43,929 nt of DNA from JAIRNF01 sp031550925 (GCA_031550925.1 JAVBOE010000042.1:1-43929); one strand, 5' to 3'; numbered from the stretch's first letter, positions 32,202-42,041 are shown. The notes: generated from the letters alone by a model not told the origin. Translations and numbers: made by a program.

Positions 32202-33626
32202 CTATAGGTTAGCACTTATTCGTATTCTTTTTTCAATTTCGGTAACATGTTGGCGGAACAGCTTATCGGTTTCAACCAAATCTTCTACTGTTTTGCAGGC
32301 ATGTAATACGGTTGCGTGGTCTTTTCCTCCAATCTGAGCGCCTATACTTGCTAAAGAGGCTTTGGTAAGGCTACGGCAGAAATACATTGCTATTTGTCTT
32401 GCCTGTACAATTTCGCGCTTTCTGGTTTTAGACGTCATAACTTCGGGCGATAAACCAAAGTAGCTACAAACGCTTTTCTGTATTTCCGAAATAGATACTT
32501 CTTTTTGAACGGTAGAAACCAGCTTATCCGTCATCTGGGCAGCAAGGTCTATCGTTATAGCCTTTTTATTAAGCGTTGCTTGTGCCAACAACGATATAAG
32601 TGCACCTTCAAGCTCGCGGATATTGGTAGTAACTTTTGTCGCTATGTATTCTAAAACTTGTTCGTCTATATCTATTCCATCGTTGTAGATTTTTCTTTTT
32701 AGAATGTCAACACGAGTTTTAAAGTCGGGAGCTTGCAGCTCTGCCGATAAACCCCACTTAAATCGGGATAGTAAGCGTTGCTCCAGCCCTTGCAGCTCAA
32801 CAGGTGGCTTATCAGATGTAAGAATTAGCTGCTTACCCGATTGGTGCAAATGGTTGAATATGTGGAAAAATGTATTTTGTGTACGTTCTTTTCCTGCAAA
32901 ATCGTGAACATCGTCAATTATCAACACATCAATCATTTGATAGAAGTGTAGAAAATCGTTTACCTTATTCTTATTTACCTGTGCATCTACATACTGCGTT
33001 TGAAAACGGTTTGCATTAACATACAGTACTATTTTATCGGGATGCCTTTCTTTTGTTTCAATACCAATTGCTTGAGCAAGGTGTGTTTTTCCAAGCCCCG
33101 AATTTCCGTATATAAAGAGAGGATTAAATGCTGTTTTTCCCGGGTTTTGCGCAATAGCTAAGCCTGCAGAACGCGCAAGCCTATTACACTCGCTTTCTAC
33201 AAAGTTATTAAACGTATAATCGGGATTTAGCTGCGGGTCTATTTCTAGCTTTTTTAACCCTGGTATCGCAAATGGGTTCATCACTCTTCCTTCTTCCTGT
33301 ATGTTAGGGTATGATACAGGTTTATTTTTAAGTTCAGGCCTATTTTGTTGCGGATACTTGATGGTTGGTGTGCCGTCCACTACTTTTATACTATACTCTA
33401 GCTTTGCATCGGGACCTAAATTTTTACGTAACGTTTTACGAAGTAAGTCAATAAAATGTTCTTCTAAGTACTCATAGAAAAACGGAGTAGGCACTTCAAT
33501 GGTAAGAATGCTATTATGAAGTTTTATCGGGGATATCGGCTCAAACCAAGTCTTAAAGGTTGCTTCGGGTACAATATCCTTTATGATCTTCACACAGCTG
33601 TCCCAAACTTCTATGTGTCTATCCAT
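32202..33626 (-). CDS. dnaA: Chromosomal replication initiator DnaA
   Basis: A 474-residue DnaA. Domain I (residues 1-85) starts HIEVWDSCVKIIKDIVPEAT, followed by a short linker. The AAA+ domain has Walker A GNSGLGKTH (174-182) and Walker B VLIIDDVHDF. The C-terminal DNA-binding domain carries TSKTRKREIVQARQIAMYF and the box-contacting GGKDHATVLHACK. It binds DnaA boxes at the origin and opens the duplex. The gene is alone, not followed by dnaN as in many phyla. Bacteroidota often have a solitary dnaA. Two near-consensus DnaA boxes lie just upstream. Confidence 0.97.
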   Translation of the reverse strand: MDRHIEVWDSCVKIIKDIVPEATFKTWFEPISPIKLHNSILTIEVPTPFFYEYLEEHFIDLLRKTLRKNLGPDAKLEYSIKVVDGTPTIKYPQQNRPELKNKPVSYPNIQEEGRVMNPFAIPGLKKLEIDPQLNPDYTFNNFVESECNRLARSAGLAIAQNPGKTAFNPLFIYGNSGLGKTHLAQAIGIETKERHPDKIVLYVNANRFQTQYVDAQVNKNKVNDFLHFYQMIDVLIIDDVHDFAGKERTQNTFFHIFNHLHQSGKQLILTSDKPPVELQGLEQRLLSRFKWGLSAELQAPDFKTRVDILKRKIYNDGIDIDEQVLEYIATKVTTNIRELEGALISLLAQATLNKKAITIDLAAQMTDKLVSTVQKEVSISEIQKSVCSYFGLSPEVMTSKTRKREIVQARQIAMYFCRSLTKASLASIGAQIGGKDHATVLHACKTVEDLVETDKLFRQHVTEIEKRIRISANL

Positions 33627-33675
33627 AATTTAGAGTAGTTTTTAATAAGTTGATGCAAAAGTTGAATAACAAAGT

Positions 33676-33757
33676 TGCGGATAAAAATTGTAAAAAAATA
33701 ATTTTTTAGTCTTGCAAAATCCAATATTGTTTCAAATGGCTTATTCTCTGTGGATAT
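33676..33757. promoter_or_regulatory. Two DnaA-box-like sites upstream of dnaA
   Basis: TTATCCGCA (minus strand, 33676-33684) and ATATCCACA (minus strand, 33749-33757) each differ from the DnaA box TTATCCACA at one base. They share orientation and lie in very AT-rich DNA between dnaA and the MCE gene, a position expected for autoregulation and possibly for an origin. Confidence 0.4.
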
Positions 33758-33900
33758 AAATATTGTTAAATTTATTTAACAAATTAAGTCATTGATATTG
33801 AGTATGTTATTTCAACTTGATTAATAATATGCGACTTACATTACCTATCTAAAATAGGAGTTGAAGTACAATATTCCGTTTGTAAATTTTTATTCGTTCT

Positions 33901-34839
33901 TTAGTTTTTATTTTTTCTTCCAAATACCGAAACCTGAACATATCGTCCCGGATTTTCTTTAAAATCTTCGAGCAGTAGATTTAAGCTGTTTGTTGCATTA
34001 ACAAGGTTTATGTAAAGAGAATCGTTGGTAATTACTTTACCAAGCGTACCTTCTCCGTCTTTTAGCTTGCTAATAATGCCGTCAAGATCTTTTACAAGCT
34101 CTCCAAAGTTCGCATCGGCTAAGTTTTTGCTTACCTCGGTAAGGTTATTAATTATTGTATTAATATTTTCGTTATTATTCTTCAGGTTAGCAGTAAACTG
34201 CTCTCCATTACCAACAAGTGCGGAAATAGAACCTTTTTCTCCTTTCAGCAGTTCATCAATGGTGTTGGATATGCTATTCAGATTTTGTGTTATATTTTTA
34301 AAATTTTCAACGCCTTCATTTAGGTTAGCTGTTGTTTCATCGTTAAGTACTCTATTTAATCCGGATAATGTAGTATTCATCTGATCGAGAACATTATTCA
34401 GCTTATCTTTAATAGGATCTAAGCCGGCCAGTACGTTAGTTAGATCGCCCTCAATTCCTGATGCAAGCGTATCTCCACTTTGATGAGAATCGTTACTGTT
34501 GCTTAGCTCCAGCTTTATGGCTTTAGAACCTAGTAAGTCTGTGCTGTATATTACAGCTTTGGTGCCAAGCGGAATGGTGTACTTAGAATCGACGCTAAGT
34601 GTAACAAGAAAATTATTGCTGTCCTCATTAAATACAATTTTTTCTATCATTCCAACCTTTAATCCGCGGATAAACACGTTGCTTGTCTGTTGTAAACCTT
34701 GTACGTTTTCAAAAACAGCATAGAATTGATGGTTCTTACCAAAAATATCTTTACCCTTCAAAAAGTTAAGCCCCCAGTATAAAACAGCAACTGAGATAAT
34801 GAGGTATAATCCTATTTTAAGCTCTTTTTTTATTTTCAT
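33901..34839 (-). CDS. MlaD-like MCE-domain protein
   Basis: A 312-residue lipid-transport protein. One N-terminal membrane helix (GLYLIISVAVLYWGLNFL, residues 11-28) anchors it in the inner membrane. One MCE domain follows at about 38-120, with VFIRGLKVGMIEKIVF and LLGSKAIKLEL as family features. Residues 140-290 are long helices, typical of the coiled tail that forms a periplasmic tunnel. Such proteins shuttle phospholipids between membranes with an ABC permease and ATPase, which are not adjacent here. It lies downstream of the amidase gene but has a promoter candidate of its own. Confidence 0.88.
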   Translation of the reverse strand: MKIKKELKIGLYLIISVAVLYWGLNFLKGKDIFGKNHQFYAVFENVQGLQQTSNVFIRGLKVGMIEKIVFNEDSNNFLVTLSVDSKYTIPLGTKAVIYSTDLLGSKAIKLELSNSNDSHQSGDTLASGIEGDLTNVLAGLDPIKDKLNNVLDQMNTTLSGLNRVLNDETTANLNEGVENFKNITQNLNSISNTIDELLKGEKGSISALVGNGEQFTANLKNNNENINTIINNLTEVSKNLADANFGELVKDLDGIISKLKDGEGTLGKVITNDSLYINLVNATNSLNLLLEDFKENPGRYVQVSVFGRKNKN

Positions 34840-34876
34840 ACGTAGTAGGCTTTGTTGCCTAGCGGCTATTAGAGTG

Positions 34877-34884
34877 CAAAGGTA
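34877..34884 (-). promoter_or_regulatory. Candidate -7 element of the MCE gene
   Basis: On the minus strand TACCTTTG matches TAnnTTTG about 38 bases before the start codon. The -33 is not clear. Confidence 0.35.
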
Positions 34885-34965
34885 GCAAAGAATTGTTAAC
34901 TATAGATTTTATCTATAGCAATTGCTGTTTATTTAAGACTGTTTAAGTGTTTTATTGCATGATAC

Positions 34966-36138
34966 TTACTTAGAGGGTACAATTTTTCCATCTTGGACAG
35001 TAATTACAAATGACCCCGGAAAGTCTTTCTGTACTTGCTTGTTTAGGGCTGCTGCTTCTGATTTTTGAGTAAAATTTCCTAGCGTGTACTTATGTAATTT
35101 TCCAACTTTTATTGACTGTACCCCTTTATGACCCTTAAATATCTTGGATGTAGAGGGTTCGTTCTTATCAATCGACATAATTTGTACACGATAATATACG
35201 GTGTTTTTGTCGTTGTGAGCTACAACTTGAGTAGGTGTGGCTGTGCTATTTGTAGCTGTGGTTGCGCTACTGGTAGTAGTGGTATATGTGGGACTAGCTT
35301 GTGTGCTTAAGCCAATGTAAGCAGCGCTGCCTGTCTTTTCGCACATATTTTTATAGCGTGTAAAAGCATTTAGTACCGCCAAGGCTAGATTATCTTGCTG
35401 CTTGTCGTTAGATAGGATACTTCTATCGGAGGGGTTTGTCATAAATCCCAGCTCTACTAAAATGCTTGGTGTTGCTGTTTTCCAGAGAACTAAGAATCCA
35501 GCTTGCTTAACCCCTCTGTTTACTTTTATAGGTTCATTTCCCAGTTCTTCTTGTATAAAAGAAGCAAAATGTAAGCTTTGCTCGAGATACACATTTTGCA
35601 TGAGGCTGAAAATAATGTACGATTCCGGAGAGTTGGGATCAAAGCCCTCATATTTAGTAGTATAATCTTCTTCGTAGGTAATTACGGCATTTTCAAGCTG
35701 GGCTACAGCCATATTAGCAGCCGATTTATTTGCTCCCATAACATAAGTTTCGCTACCCGATGCTTTGGTGCCGCTTTTCTCAGCATTTACATGGATCGAA
35801 ATAAACAGATCAGCATGATTTTTATTAGCAATTTGACTCCGCTCAATAAGCTCAACAAACACATCTTCATCTCGCGTATAAGCTACCTCAACTAGTGGAT
35901 GGTGTTGCTTAATTAACTTCCCAAGCTTTAATGCTACAGCTAGCGTAACATCTTTTTCTTTAACTCCGCCATGAGTTGTACCCGGGTCTTTTCCTCCATG
36001 TCCTGCATCAATAACAACTTTTTTTATTGTACTCGACTGTGCATAAGTTTCGTTTGCTAACAAAGCGCTTACTAGCGTTAAATAACAACAAAAAAGGTAT
36101 TTTGGTATCAAAAAATATGCTTTGTTTTCGTTTGCCAT
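34966..36138 (-). CDS. N-acetylmuramoyl-L-alanine amidase with SPOR-like C terminus
   Basis: A 390-residue peptidoglycan amidase (Amidase_3 family), which cleaves the bond between MurNAc and the stem peptide. A signal peptide (about residues 1-34, ending NETYAQ) exports it. Zinc ligands are in VVIDAGHGGKDPGT (His), the Glu of GGVKEKDV, and ISIHVNAEKS (His), and the catalytic Glu is in ILVELGFMTNPSD. After a Thr/Ser/Ala-rich linker (about 280-310), residues 315-390 form a SPOR-like domain (YYRVQIMSIDKNEP to SFVITVQDGK) that would direct it to denuded glycan at the division site. It is divergent from lptD. Confidence 0.92.
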   Translation of the reverse strand: MANENKAYFLIPKYLFCCYLTLVSALLANETYAQSSTIKKVVIDAGHGGKDPGTTHGGVKEKDVTLAVALKLGKLIKQHHPLVEVAYTRDEDVFVELIERSQIANKNHADLFISIHVNAEKSGTKASGSETYVMGANKSAANMAVAQLENAVITYEEDYTTKYEGFDPNSPESYIIFSLMQNVYLEQSLHFASFIQEELGNEPIKVNRGVKQAGFLVLWKTATPSILVELGFMTNPSDRSILSNDKQQDNLALAVLNAFTRYKNMCEKTGSAAYIGLSTQASPTYTTTTSSATTATNSTATPTQVVAHNDKNTVYYRVQIMSIDKNEPSTSKIFKGHKGVQSIKVGKLHKYTLGNFTQKSEAAALNKQVQKDFPGSFVITVQDGKIVPSK

Positions 36139-36224
36139 TCCGTTGTTTTTGGAAAAATGATTAGTTTTGGCTGTTTTTTAGAGCGAAATAAAAACCAAAG
36201 TTATAAAATATATCTTCAATAGAG

Positions 36225-38939
36225 TTGCTTAATCGATTCTTGTCAGTACATGTTTTTGTACTTGTAGCACTTTTTATTTTAGGTGTTCCTTTCACTAGTG
36301 ATGCTCAACATCAAGTTGTAGTACCCGATACTACAATTATTGAGCCAGCATTAATGGGAGATACTCTTGCTATTACAGTTGCTTTGCAAGATACAACACA
36401 ACATGCGCAAGATACTGTTGTAAAAAAGAAAAATGGGTTGGAGGATCTAGTTCATGCAACCGCAAAAGATTCTATAATAATAAATGTTCTTGACGGTAAA
36501 AAAGTTTATCTGCATAAAAACGGAAAGGTTATATATCAGGATATACAGGTAGAAGCGGGATATATAGTTATTGATTATGCTACCCAAGAGCTTTTTGCGT
36601 GCGGAATACCAGACTCCACAGGAACTAAAATAGTAGAAACACCTGTGTTTAAAGAGGGAGATCAGGAATATACGATGGAAACCCTCATGTATAACTTTAA
36701 AACGAAAAAGGCTAAAATATCTACGGTTGTTACTCACCAGGGGGAGGGATTTCTACATAGCTCGCAGGCAAAGCTAATGCCGGATAAGAGCGTTAATATA
36801 GGCGGAGGGATGTACACAACATGCGATCATCCTCATCCGCACTTTTATCTTAGCATGACTAAGGCAAAAACAATTCCGGAGCCTAATAGTAAGGTGATTT
36901 TTGGCTTTTCATATTTGGTGATTGAAGATGTTCCGATGCCTGCGTTTGTACCGTTTGGATTTTTCCCTAGAATGTCAGATCGCTCTTCAGGGCTACTGTT
37001 TCCTACTTTTGGAGAAGAGGCGTCTCGCGGATTTTATCTACAAGGGCTTGGTTATTACTTTGTTCTTGGCGAATATGCCGATATAGCTACTACAATAGAT
37101 TACTATACGTTAGGTTCATGGGGTGTTCATAACATATTAAGATATAAGAAGCGTTACAGGTATGATGGAAATCTGAACTTGAATATTACCAATACTGTTG
37201 TGGGAGATAAGGGATCGACGGACTACTATAAATCTGGCAACTTTAACTTTACCTGGTCGCACAGTCAGGCGCAGCAGGCAAATCCTACAACGCAGTTCAG
37301 CGCAAGCGTAAATATATCGTCGCCAACTTATTCATCTCTTAATGGGCAGACGTTAGACCAGCGTTTATCTCCATCTACTTCATCTACTATTAGATATTCA
37401 AAGAACTGGGAAGACAAGCCCATCAGCATGTCTATAAACCTTACCCATCGTCAGCAGATGAACAACTCAGGGTCTGATATGAACAGGCAAGGTGTATATA
37501 ACTTAGGCTTACCATCTTTAACTTTTGATGTTGGTAAATTTGCTCCTTTTAAACGTAAAGGAACAGTAGGTAAAGAGAAGTTCTACGAAGGCTTTAAGCT
37601 AAGCTACTCAATGCGATTCGAAAACTCTATAACTTTCACGGATCAAGAATGGGGAGAACCCGATTTCTATGATAAGTTTGATAATGCTATGAGCCATAAG
37701 TTTGGTATAGATTTGCCAGGCTTCAGCTTGTTGAAGTATATTAATGTTAGTCCTAGCGTAAGCTATGGTCAGAATTGGTTTTTTAAATCAAATCAGCTAG
37801 AATGGAATAATACAACAAACTCTATCGATACTATTACCAGTGGTGTTTTTAGCGAATTTGGCGTTATGCAACAATACGGCTTTGGGATGTCGATGAATAC
37901 TACTATATATGGAACACATGCTTTTGGTGGCGCAGATCCGCTAATTAAGGCTATTAGGCATGTAATAAAGCCAGCCATAGGCTTTTCATATACTCCGGAT
38001 TTAAGAAGTTACTCTAACGGCTGGAGGTCTGTACAATCTAATGAGGCTGGAGATGTGAAGGAGTATAACATTTATGAAGGTCAAAAATTTTATTCGGGGA
38101 GTAGTACCGAATCTGCCAGTATGAGTATTAGTATTGGTAACTCTTTAGAGCTTAAGCTGAGAAATAGAAAGGATACAACAGAAGCAAAAAGCTTAAAGCT
38201 TAAGCTGCTGGAGTCATTTAATATCAGCACAAGCTATAATTTTATGGCGGACTCATTAAATTTGGCAACTATAAACTTTAGCGGTCGCACTAACATTTTT
38301 GATAAGTTCGGGTTCAACTTTAGCTTTGCTGTGGATCCGTATGATGTAGCATATGTAGATGGTTTGGGAGTACAAAAGGTAAATAAGTTTTATTGGGCCG
38401 AGCACGGAGGATTAAAGTTTGGTAGAATGACAAACTTTAGCACAGCCTTTGACTATACTATCAGTGGGGGGAAAGGGAAAGGAGTAGAAACAGCACAGAA
38501 TCCTACTCCTGCAGCAGGAGTAGATTATTTTTCTCCACATAATACGCTATACTATATTGACTATAACGTACCATGGTCGTTAAGCTTTAACATTAACTAT
38601 AGTATGAGTAAGTCGTACCCCTATAATTCTGTAACAAAAGTTATAACACCGGTTACAAATAACACCATAACGTTGAATTTTAGAGGCAGTATATCGCCTA
38701 GCGAAAAATGGATGGTTTCATTTTCTTCCGGCTTTGACTTTGATGCAGGTAAGCTATCTAATACGCAAATGTCAATCCATAGAGATTTGCACTGCTTTGA
38801 GTTCAACTTTTCGTGGATCCCGATTGGGGTATATAAGAGCTGGAACTTTGGAATTAACGTAAAAGGCTCGACATTGAGAGATTTATTGAAGTATGACAAG
38901 CGGTCGAGCTGGTACGATAACTACTTTAATGCGCTATAA
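36225..38939 (+). CDS. lptD: LptD-like LPS assembly outer-membrane protein
   Basis: A 904-residue protein assigned to the Bacteroidota LptD group, which inserts lipopolysaccharide into the outer leaflet. A signal peptide (about 1-27, ending SDAQ) is followed by an OstA/LptA-like beta-jellyroll (about 75-190, with YQDIQVEAGYIVIDYATQEL). The signature CDHPHPHFYL comes next, then a large barrel to the C terminus (HCFEFNFSWIPIGVYKSWNF near the end). The start is TTG at 36225; the frame has a stop 21 bases upstream and no ATG before the signal peptide. Another TTG at 36240 is possible. No lptE or other lpt genes are adjacent. Confidence 0.9.
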   Translation: MLNRFLSVHVFVLVALFILGVPFTSDAQHQVVVPDTTIIEPALMGDTLAITVALQDTTQHAQDTVVKKKNGLEDLVHATAKDSIIINVLDGKKVYLHKNGKVIYQDIQVEAGYIVIDYATQELFACGIPDSTGTKIVETPVFKEGDQEYTMETLMYNFKTKKAKISTVVTHQGEGFLHSSQAKLMPDKSVNIGGGMYTTCDHPHPHFYLSMTKAKTIPEPNSKVIFGFSYLVIEDVPMPAFVPFGFFPRMSDRSSGLLFPTFGEEASRGFYLQGLGYYFVLGEYADIATTIDYYTLGSWGVHNILRYKKRYRYDGNLNLNITNTVVGDKGSTDYYKSGNFNFTWSHSQAQQANPTTQFSASVNISSPTYSSLNGQTLDQRLSPSTSSTIRYSKNWEDKPISMSINLTHRQQMNNSGSDMNRQGVYNLGLPSLTFDVGKFAPFKRKGTVGKEKFYEGFKLSYSMRFENSITFTDQEWGEPDFYDKFDNAMSHKFGIDLPGFSLLKYINVSPSVSYGQNWFFKSNQLEWNNTTNSIDTITSGVFSEFGVMQQYGFGMSMNTTIYGTHAFGGADPLIKAIRHVIKPAIGFSYTPDLRSYSNGWRSVQSNEAGDVKEYNIYEGQKFYSGSSTESASMSISIGNSLELKLRNRKDTTEAKSLKLKLLESFNISTSYNFMADSLNLATINFSGRTNIFDKFGFNFSFAVDPYDVAYVDGLGVQKVNKFYWAEHGGLKFGRMTNFSTAFDYTISGGKGKGVETAQNPTPAAGVDYFSPHNTLYYIDYNVPWSLSFNINYSMSKSYPYNSVTKVITPVTNNTITLNFRGSISPSEKWMVSFSSGFDFDAGKLSNTQMSIHRDLHCFEFNFSWIPIGVYKSWNFGINVKGSTLRDLLKYDKRSSWYDNYFNAL

Positions 38940-38949
38940 TACAATTAAT

Positions 38950-39065
38950 AATTAGTAATGAATAGTTAATAATGATTATTTAGATAGCATAAAAGTCAGG
39001 TACACCAACCATTTCTTACATCGTTACCTTATTAACTATTAATTGTTAACTCTTAATTACTAATT
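38950..39065. repeat. AT-rich inverted repeat between lptD and the SGNH gene
   Basis: Two complementary pairs frame the gap between convergent genes: AATTAGTAAT (38950-38959) with ATTACTAATT (39056-39065), and AATAGTTAATAA (38961-38972) with TTATTAACTATT (39029-39040). It resembles the other mirrored repeats in placement but not in sequence. Confidence 0.65.
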
Positions 39066-40141
39066 GCCTTTGCTAATATAGGCTTGAGGTATTCGGCGTA
39101 ACGAACAAATCCTAAATCGTTATAATGCGCTCCATCTATTGTGGCCTCTCGGTCGTAGCCAATAAGCACATTGTTTGGAACATAAAAAATGTCGTTATAG
39201 CCATTAGCAATGAGCTTATCATAAATCACTCTAAACGCTTTGTTTTTCTCGTTTATGTATTTTTCTTCGCCTTGATTAATCCATCCTCCCTCGTTAGGAG
39301 ACCCTTCTACTAAAATAATTGGAGTAGCAGGTTTCGCATTTTTCAGCTGCTTAATAAAGTCGAATGCATACTCATTAATCATTTCGGTTGTCATATTTGG
39401 CAAGCAGTCTAGCACATAGCACGAGGCATCTATTGATGTCATAACATCGCCGATTACTTTTTCCATTCTTCCATTTCCCGAAAATCCTAGGTTTATAACC
39501 TCAACATTGAAAAACCTACCTAAAATAGCTGTCGCTACTAAACCGCAACGAGAAGCCGAAGCACCTTGCGTAATAGATGTACCATAGAACACAATAGGTT
39601 TATGCTTGCTATTTCTTTTAAGAGGTATGATTTGAGCATCTTCATTAGTGCCAATAAAAACAGAGTCAACACCATTATATGTTGGGAGGTATAGCGTGTA
39701 ATGCCTCATTTTTGGGGGTAATTCTTTCAGCAAAGCACCGCTGTTTTCTTTCTTCTTATAGGGCTTAACAATACCGGCCCACAACCATTCACCGCTTTGT
39801 TCGTCTAAAGCATATAGGTCGATGCCATTTGTGACACAACCTGTGAGGTGTGGCATGTTTACATCAAAACGTAAGGTCCACCTGACATGTAAATCTGGGC
39901 TGTTGGAGCTAAAGCGAATACATAGCCCCGCGCTGTTTTGAGATAAGCTCCATAATTCCGGACGAGCATCATTCTTTGCAGAGCTGGGCATTCTATCATA
40001 GAAATGGTCTCTTTCTCCATCGCCGGCTCTTCCTTCTACGGTAAGCGTTCTACCTTCAGTCCATTTTACGTTTTGAGCATAGCTTTGCTCCTGAAAGAAA
40101 ATGAATAAACAAATGAAGCAGCATGTAACGATTTGTCTCAT
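39053..40141 (-). CDS. Secreted SGNH/GDSL-type hydrolase
   Basis: A 362-residue exported protein (signal peptide about 1-23, ending SYAQ). Residues 25-170 form a beta-sandwich N-terminal domain. Residues 182-360 form an SGNH hydrolase: FYGTSITQG with Ser189 as nucleophile, INLGFSGNGRME (Gly block), CLPNMT (Asn block) and DGAHYNDLGF (catalytic Asp and His). Such enzymes remove acyl groups from sugars or lipids. It starts four bases after the stop of the LysM fusion gene, so both belong to one operon. The link to a cell-wall-binding protein suggests an envelope glycan substrate, which is inference. Confidence 0.85.
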   Translation of the reverse strand: MRQIVTCCFICLFIFFQEQSYAQNVKWTEGRTLTVEGRAGDGERDHFYDRMPSSAKNDARPELWSLSQNSAGLCIRFSSNSPDLHVRWTLRFDVNMPHLTGCVTNGIDLYALDEQSGEWLWAGIVKPYKKKENSGALLKELPPKMRHYTLYLPTYNGVDSVFIGTNEDAQIIPLKRNSKHKPIVFYGTSITQGASASRCGLVATAILGRFFNVEVINLGFSGNGRMEKVIGDVMTSIDASCYVLDCLPNMTTEMINEYAFDFIKQLKNAKPATPIILVEGSPNEGGWINQGEEKYINEKNKAFRVIYDKLIANGYNDIFYVPNNVLIGYDREATIDGAHYNDLGFVRYAEYLKPILAKAISN

Positions 40142-40145
40142 GATT

Positions 40146-42041
40146 TTATTGTCTAATAATGTCTATAGATGGTTGATATTCAAGTAAAAATACTCCTTCA
40201 TTTTTCATCCCGCCATATCCTGGCTGTTTAAAAAGAAAGTTAGATTGTAGCAGCTGCTTTTTGTTGCTGGGAAGAAATGGAATAAAGTTTTCGCCATACG
40301 TTTTGAGGCAATCTATAAAATAGCAACAAACATCATACCCATAAAAAGAGTAGTTGCTTGGCTCGCCTTTGTAATAATAGCGGTATTTGGCTATAAAGTT
40401 TTTGGTGTTGGTATCATTATAGCATATAAAGAAAGGCTGAACAAGATGTAAGTTTAAGTTATACAAATAAGTGAGCTGTAGGTTGTTCATGCTCATTTTA
40501 CGCCATTCTGGCGATCCGTAAACATATGATACTATTTTGTTTTTAGAGAAGGATACATTAAGCGTTTCTAACACATCCATTACAAAAGATTGATCGCTGA
40601 AAGATGCAACAACTATATGATTTTCTTTTGTTGTACTGAGCTTGGATTGTAGGGTAGATCTTGATTTTGCAATGGTATAGCTAAGTGTAGAATAGGTGCA
40701 ACCAGCTTCTTTTAGAATAGTGTTGTATGTATGGAATAGTATTGTATCTCTTCCGGCATGGCCAACTAAAATTATGTTGCGATCTGCCTTACAGATATTA
40801 TCAAGCAGCTTATGGTTTACGGTCGATGGTGAAGTTCGCAGCTGGATTAAATAGGGGTTGTATGATATTAGCGAATCTGACAAAGTGCTTACAGGAAGCA
40901 CCACAGGTATTTGCCTTTGTTGCGCGTAGCTGGCAAGCTGTCCGGCAAGATCGGTTTGTACAGGAGCAATTATTAGCTGCGCTTCTTGTACTCCCGAACT
41001 TTGTAGCGCGGTGCTTAAGCTTTTACTATCCGCAATATCAAATGTGGATATGTTTAGCGATAAGCCGGCATGCTTAAGCGAGTCAATGGCCAACAGTGCT
41101 CCTTCATAAAACTCAAGGTATGAATTTACTTTACGCGTACTGGTTGAATTAGAAGGCTCAGGTAGTGATGCATTATCATTTTTACTGCTTATTGGCAATA
41201 AAAAAGCTACATTAAATCTATCTTGATTATACCTATAGGTGTTTACAGGAGTAGGTATATCGCTAGGTTGATAGGTATAGCCGGGGAATAGTATTTTTGT
41301 GCCGGAATCAAGATCGCTAGGTTCGTATTTTGGAATTCGCAATACTGCGCCATCTAATAGCGCACCATTTTTAAATGCGTCGGGATTTAAAGATCTAACA
41401 ACGCTCTCATCAGTATCATATTGATGTGCAATGCTATAAAGCGTTTCTCCTTTTTTTACAGAATGGTAAACATGTTCGCCAGCCATATCATCATCCCCAT
41501 TGCTCTCATGCCTTATAGGAACAAATACATGTTGCTGAGAATCTGCTAGAGTTGTGCTGCTTTGCTGACTTACGTTTGATTGACCTACCGGAATATAAAG
41601 AATTTGCCCTTTATTAATATTATCGTCAATAGTTGGATTGGCTTTTTTAATAGCATCCACGCTTGTGTTGTATTGTCGAGAAATAGAGTACAACGTTTCT
41701 TTACGTTGCACCTCGTGTTCAATCGTTCCATCCGGTTTAACCGCTGCTTTTTGTTGTGTGCTTGCTTGGGTCGGATTTTCGGGAATTCGAAGAACTTGCC
41801 CTTCTTTTAAGCCATCTGCCAGCAGAGGATTTGTTTGTACTAAATCAGCTTCAGAGATGCCATAGATTTTGGTAAGCGAATAGATGGTCTCACCTTTCTT
41901 TACATTATGAACATAGTAAACCCCTCCGCCAATACGCACTTTCTCGGTAGATTTTTGCACCTGTACGTCTTGAGCAAGGCTGGTTGTAGCAATAAGTGTA
42001 GTAATTAAGGTGATTATGCTTATTAGCTTAACAAATCGCAT
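40146..42041 (-). CDS. LysM-periplasmic-binding-protein fusion
   Basis: A 631-residue exported protein (signal peptide about 1-24, ending LAQD). Three LysM peptidoglycan-binding repeats occupy residues 43-88, 108-151 and 190-237, each with a KKGETIYSL or KETLYSI core and ending in an LRIP or LYIP strand. The C-terminal part (about 270-631, starting FNVAFLLPISSKND) is like a type I periplasmic binding protein, as in LivJ or the LpoA/YraM C-terminal domain. LpoA activates a penicillin-binding protein, so this could regulate peptidoglycan synthesis. It lies between purC (42 bases upstream) and the SGNH hydrolase gene. Confidence 0.85.
   Translation of the reverse strand: MRFVKLISIITLITTLIATTSLAQDVQVQKSTEKVRIGGGVYYVHNVKKGETIYSLTKIYGISEADLVQTNPLLADGLKEGQVLRIPENPTQASTQQKAAVKPDGTIEHEVQRKETLYSISRQYNTSVDAIKKANPTIDDNINKGQILYIPVGQSNVSQQSSTTLADSQQHVFVPIRHESNGDDDMAGEHVYHSVKKGETLYSIAHQYDTDESVVRSLNPDAFKNGALLDGAVLRIPKYEPSDLDSGTKILFPGYTYQPSDIPTPVNTYRYNQDRFNVAFLLPISSKNDNASLPEPSNSTSTRKVNSYLEFYEGALLAIDSLKHAGLSLNISTFDIADSKSLSTALQSSGVQEAQLIIAPVQTDLAGQLASYAQQRQIPVVLPVSTLSDSLISYNPYLIQLRTSPSTVNHKLLDNICKADRNIILVGHAGRDTILFHTYNTILKEAGCTYSTLSYTIAKSRSTLQSKLSTTKENHIVVASFSDQSFVMDVLETLNVSFSKNKIVSYVYGSPEWRKMSMNNLQLTYLYNLNLHLVQPFFICYNDTNTKNFIAKYRYYYKGEPSNYSFYGYDVCCYFIDCLKTYGENFIPFLPSNKKQLLQSNFLFKQPGYGGMKNEGVFLLEYQPSIDIIRQ

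Noticed and set aside
34025..34384. Ser/Leu-rich plus-strand frame
   Set aside because: Shadow of the Lys/Asn-rich helical tail of the MCE protein.
40727..41077. Plus-strand 116-codon frame
   Set aside because: Antisense to the LysM fusion gene, with no promoter or family features.
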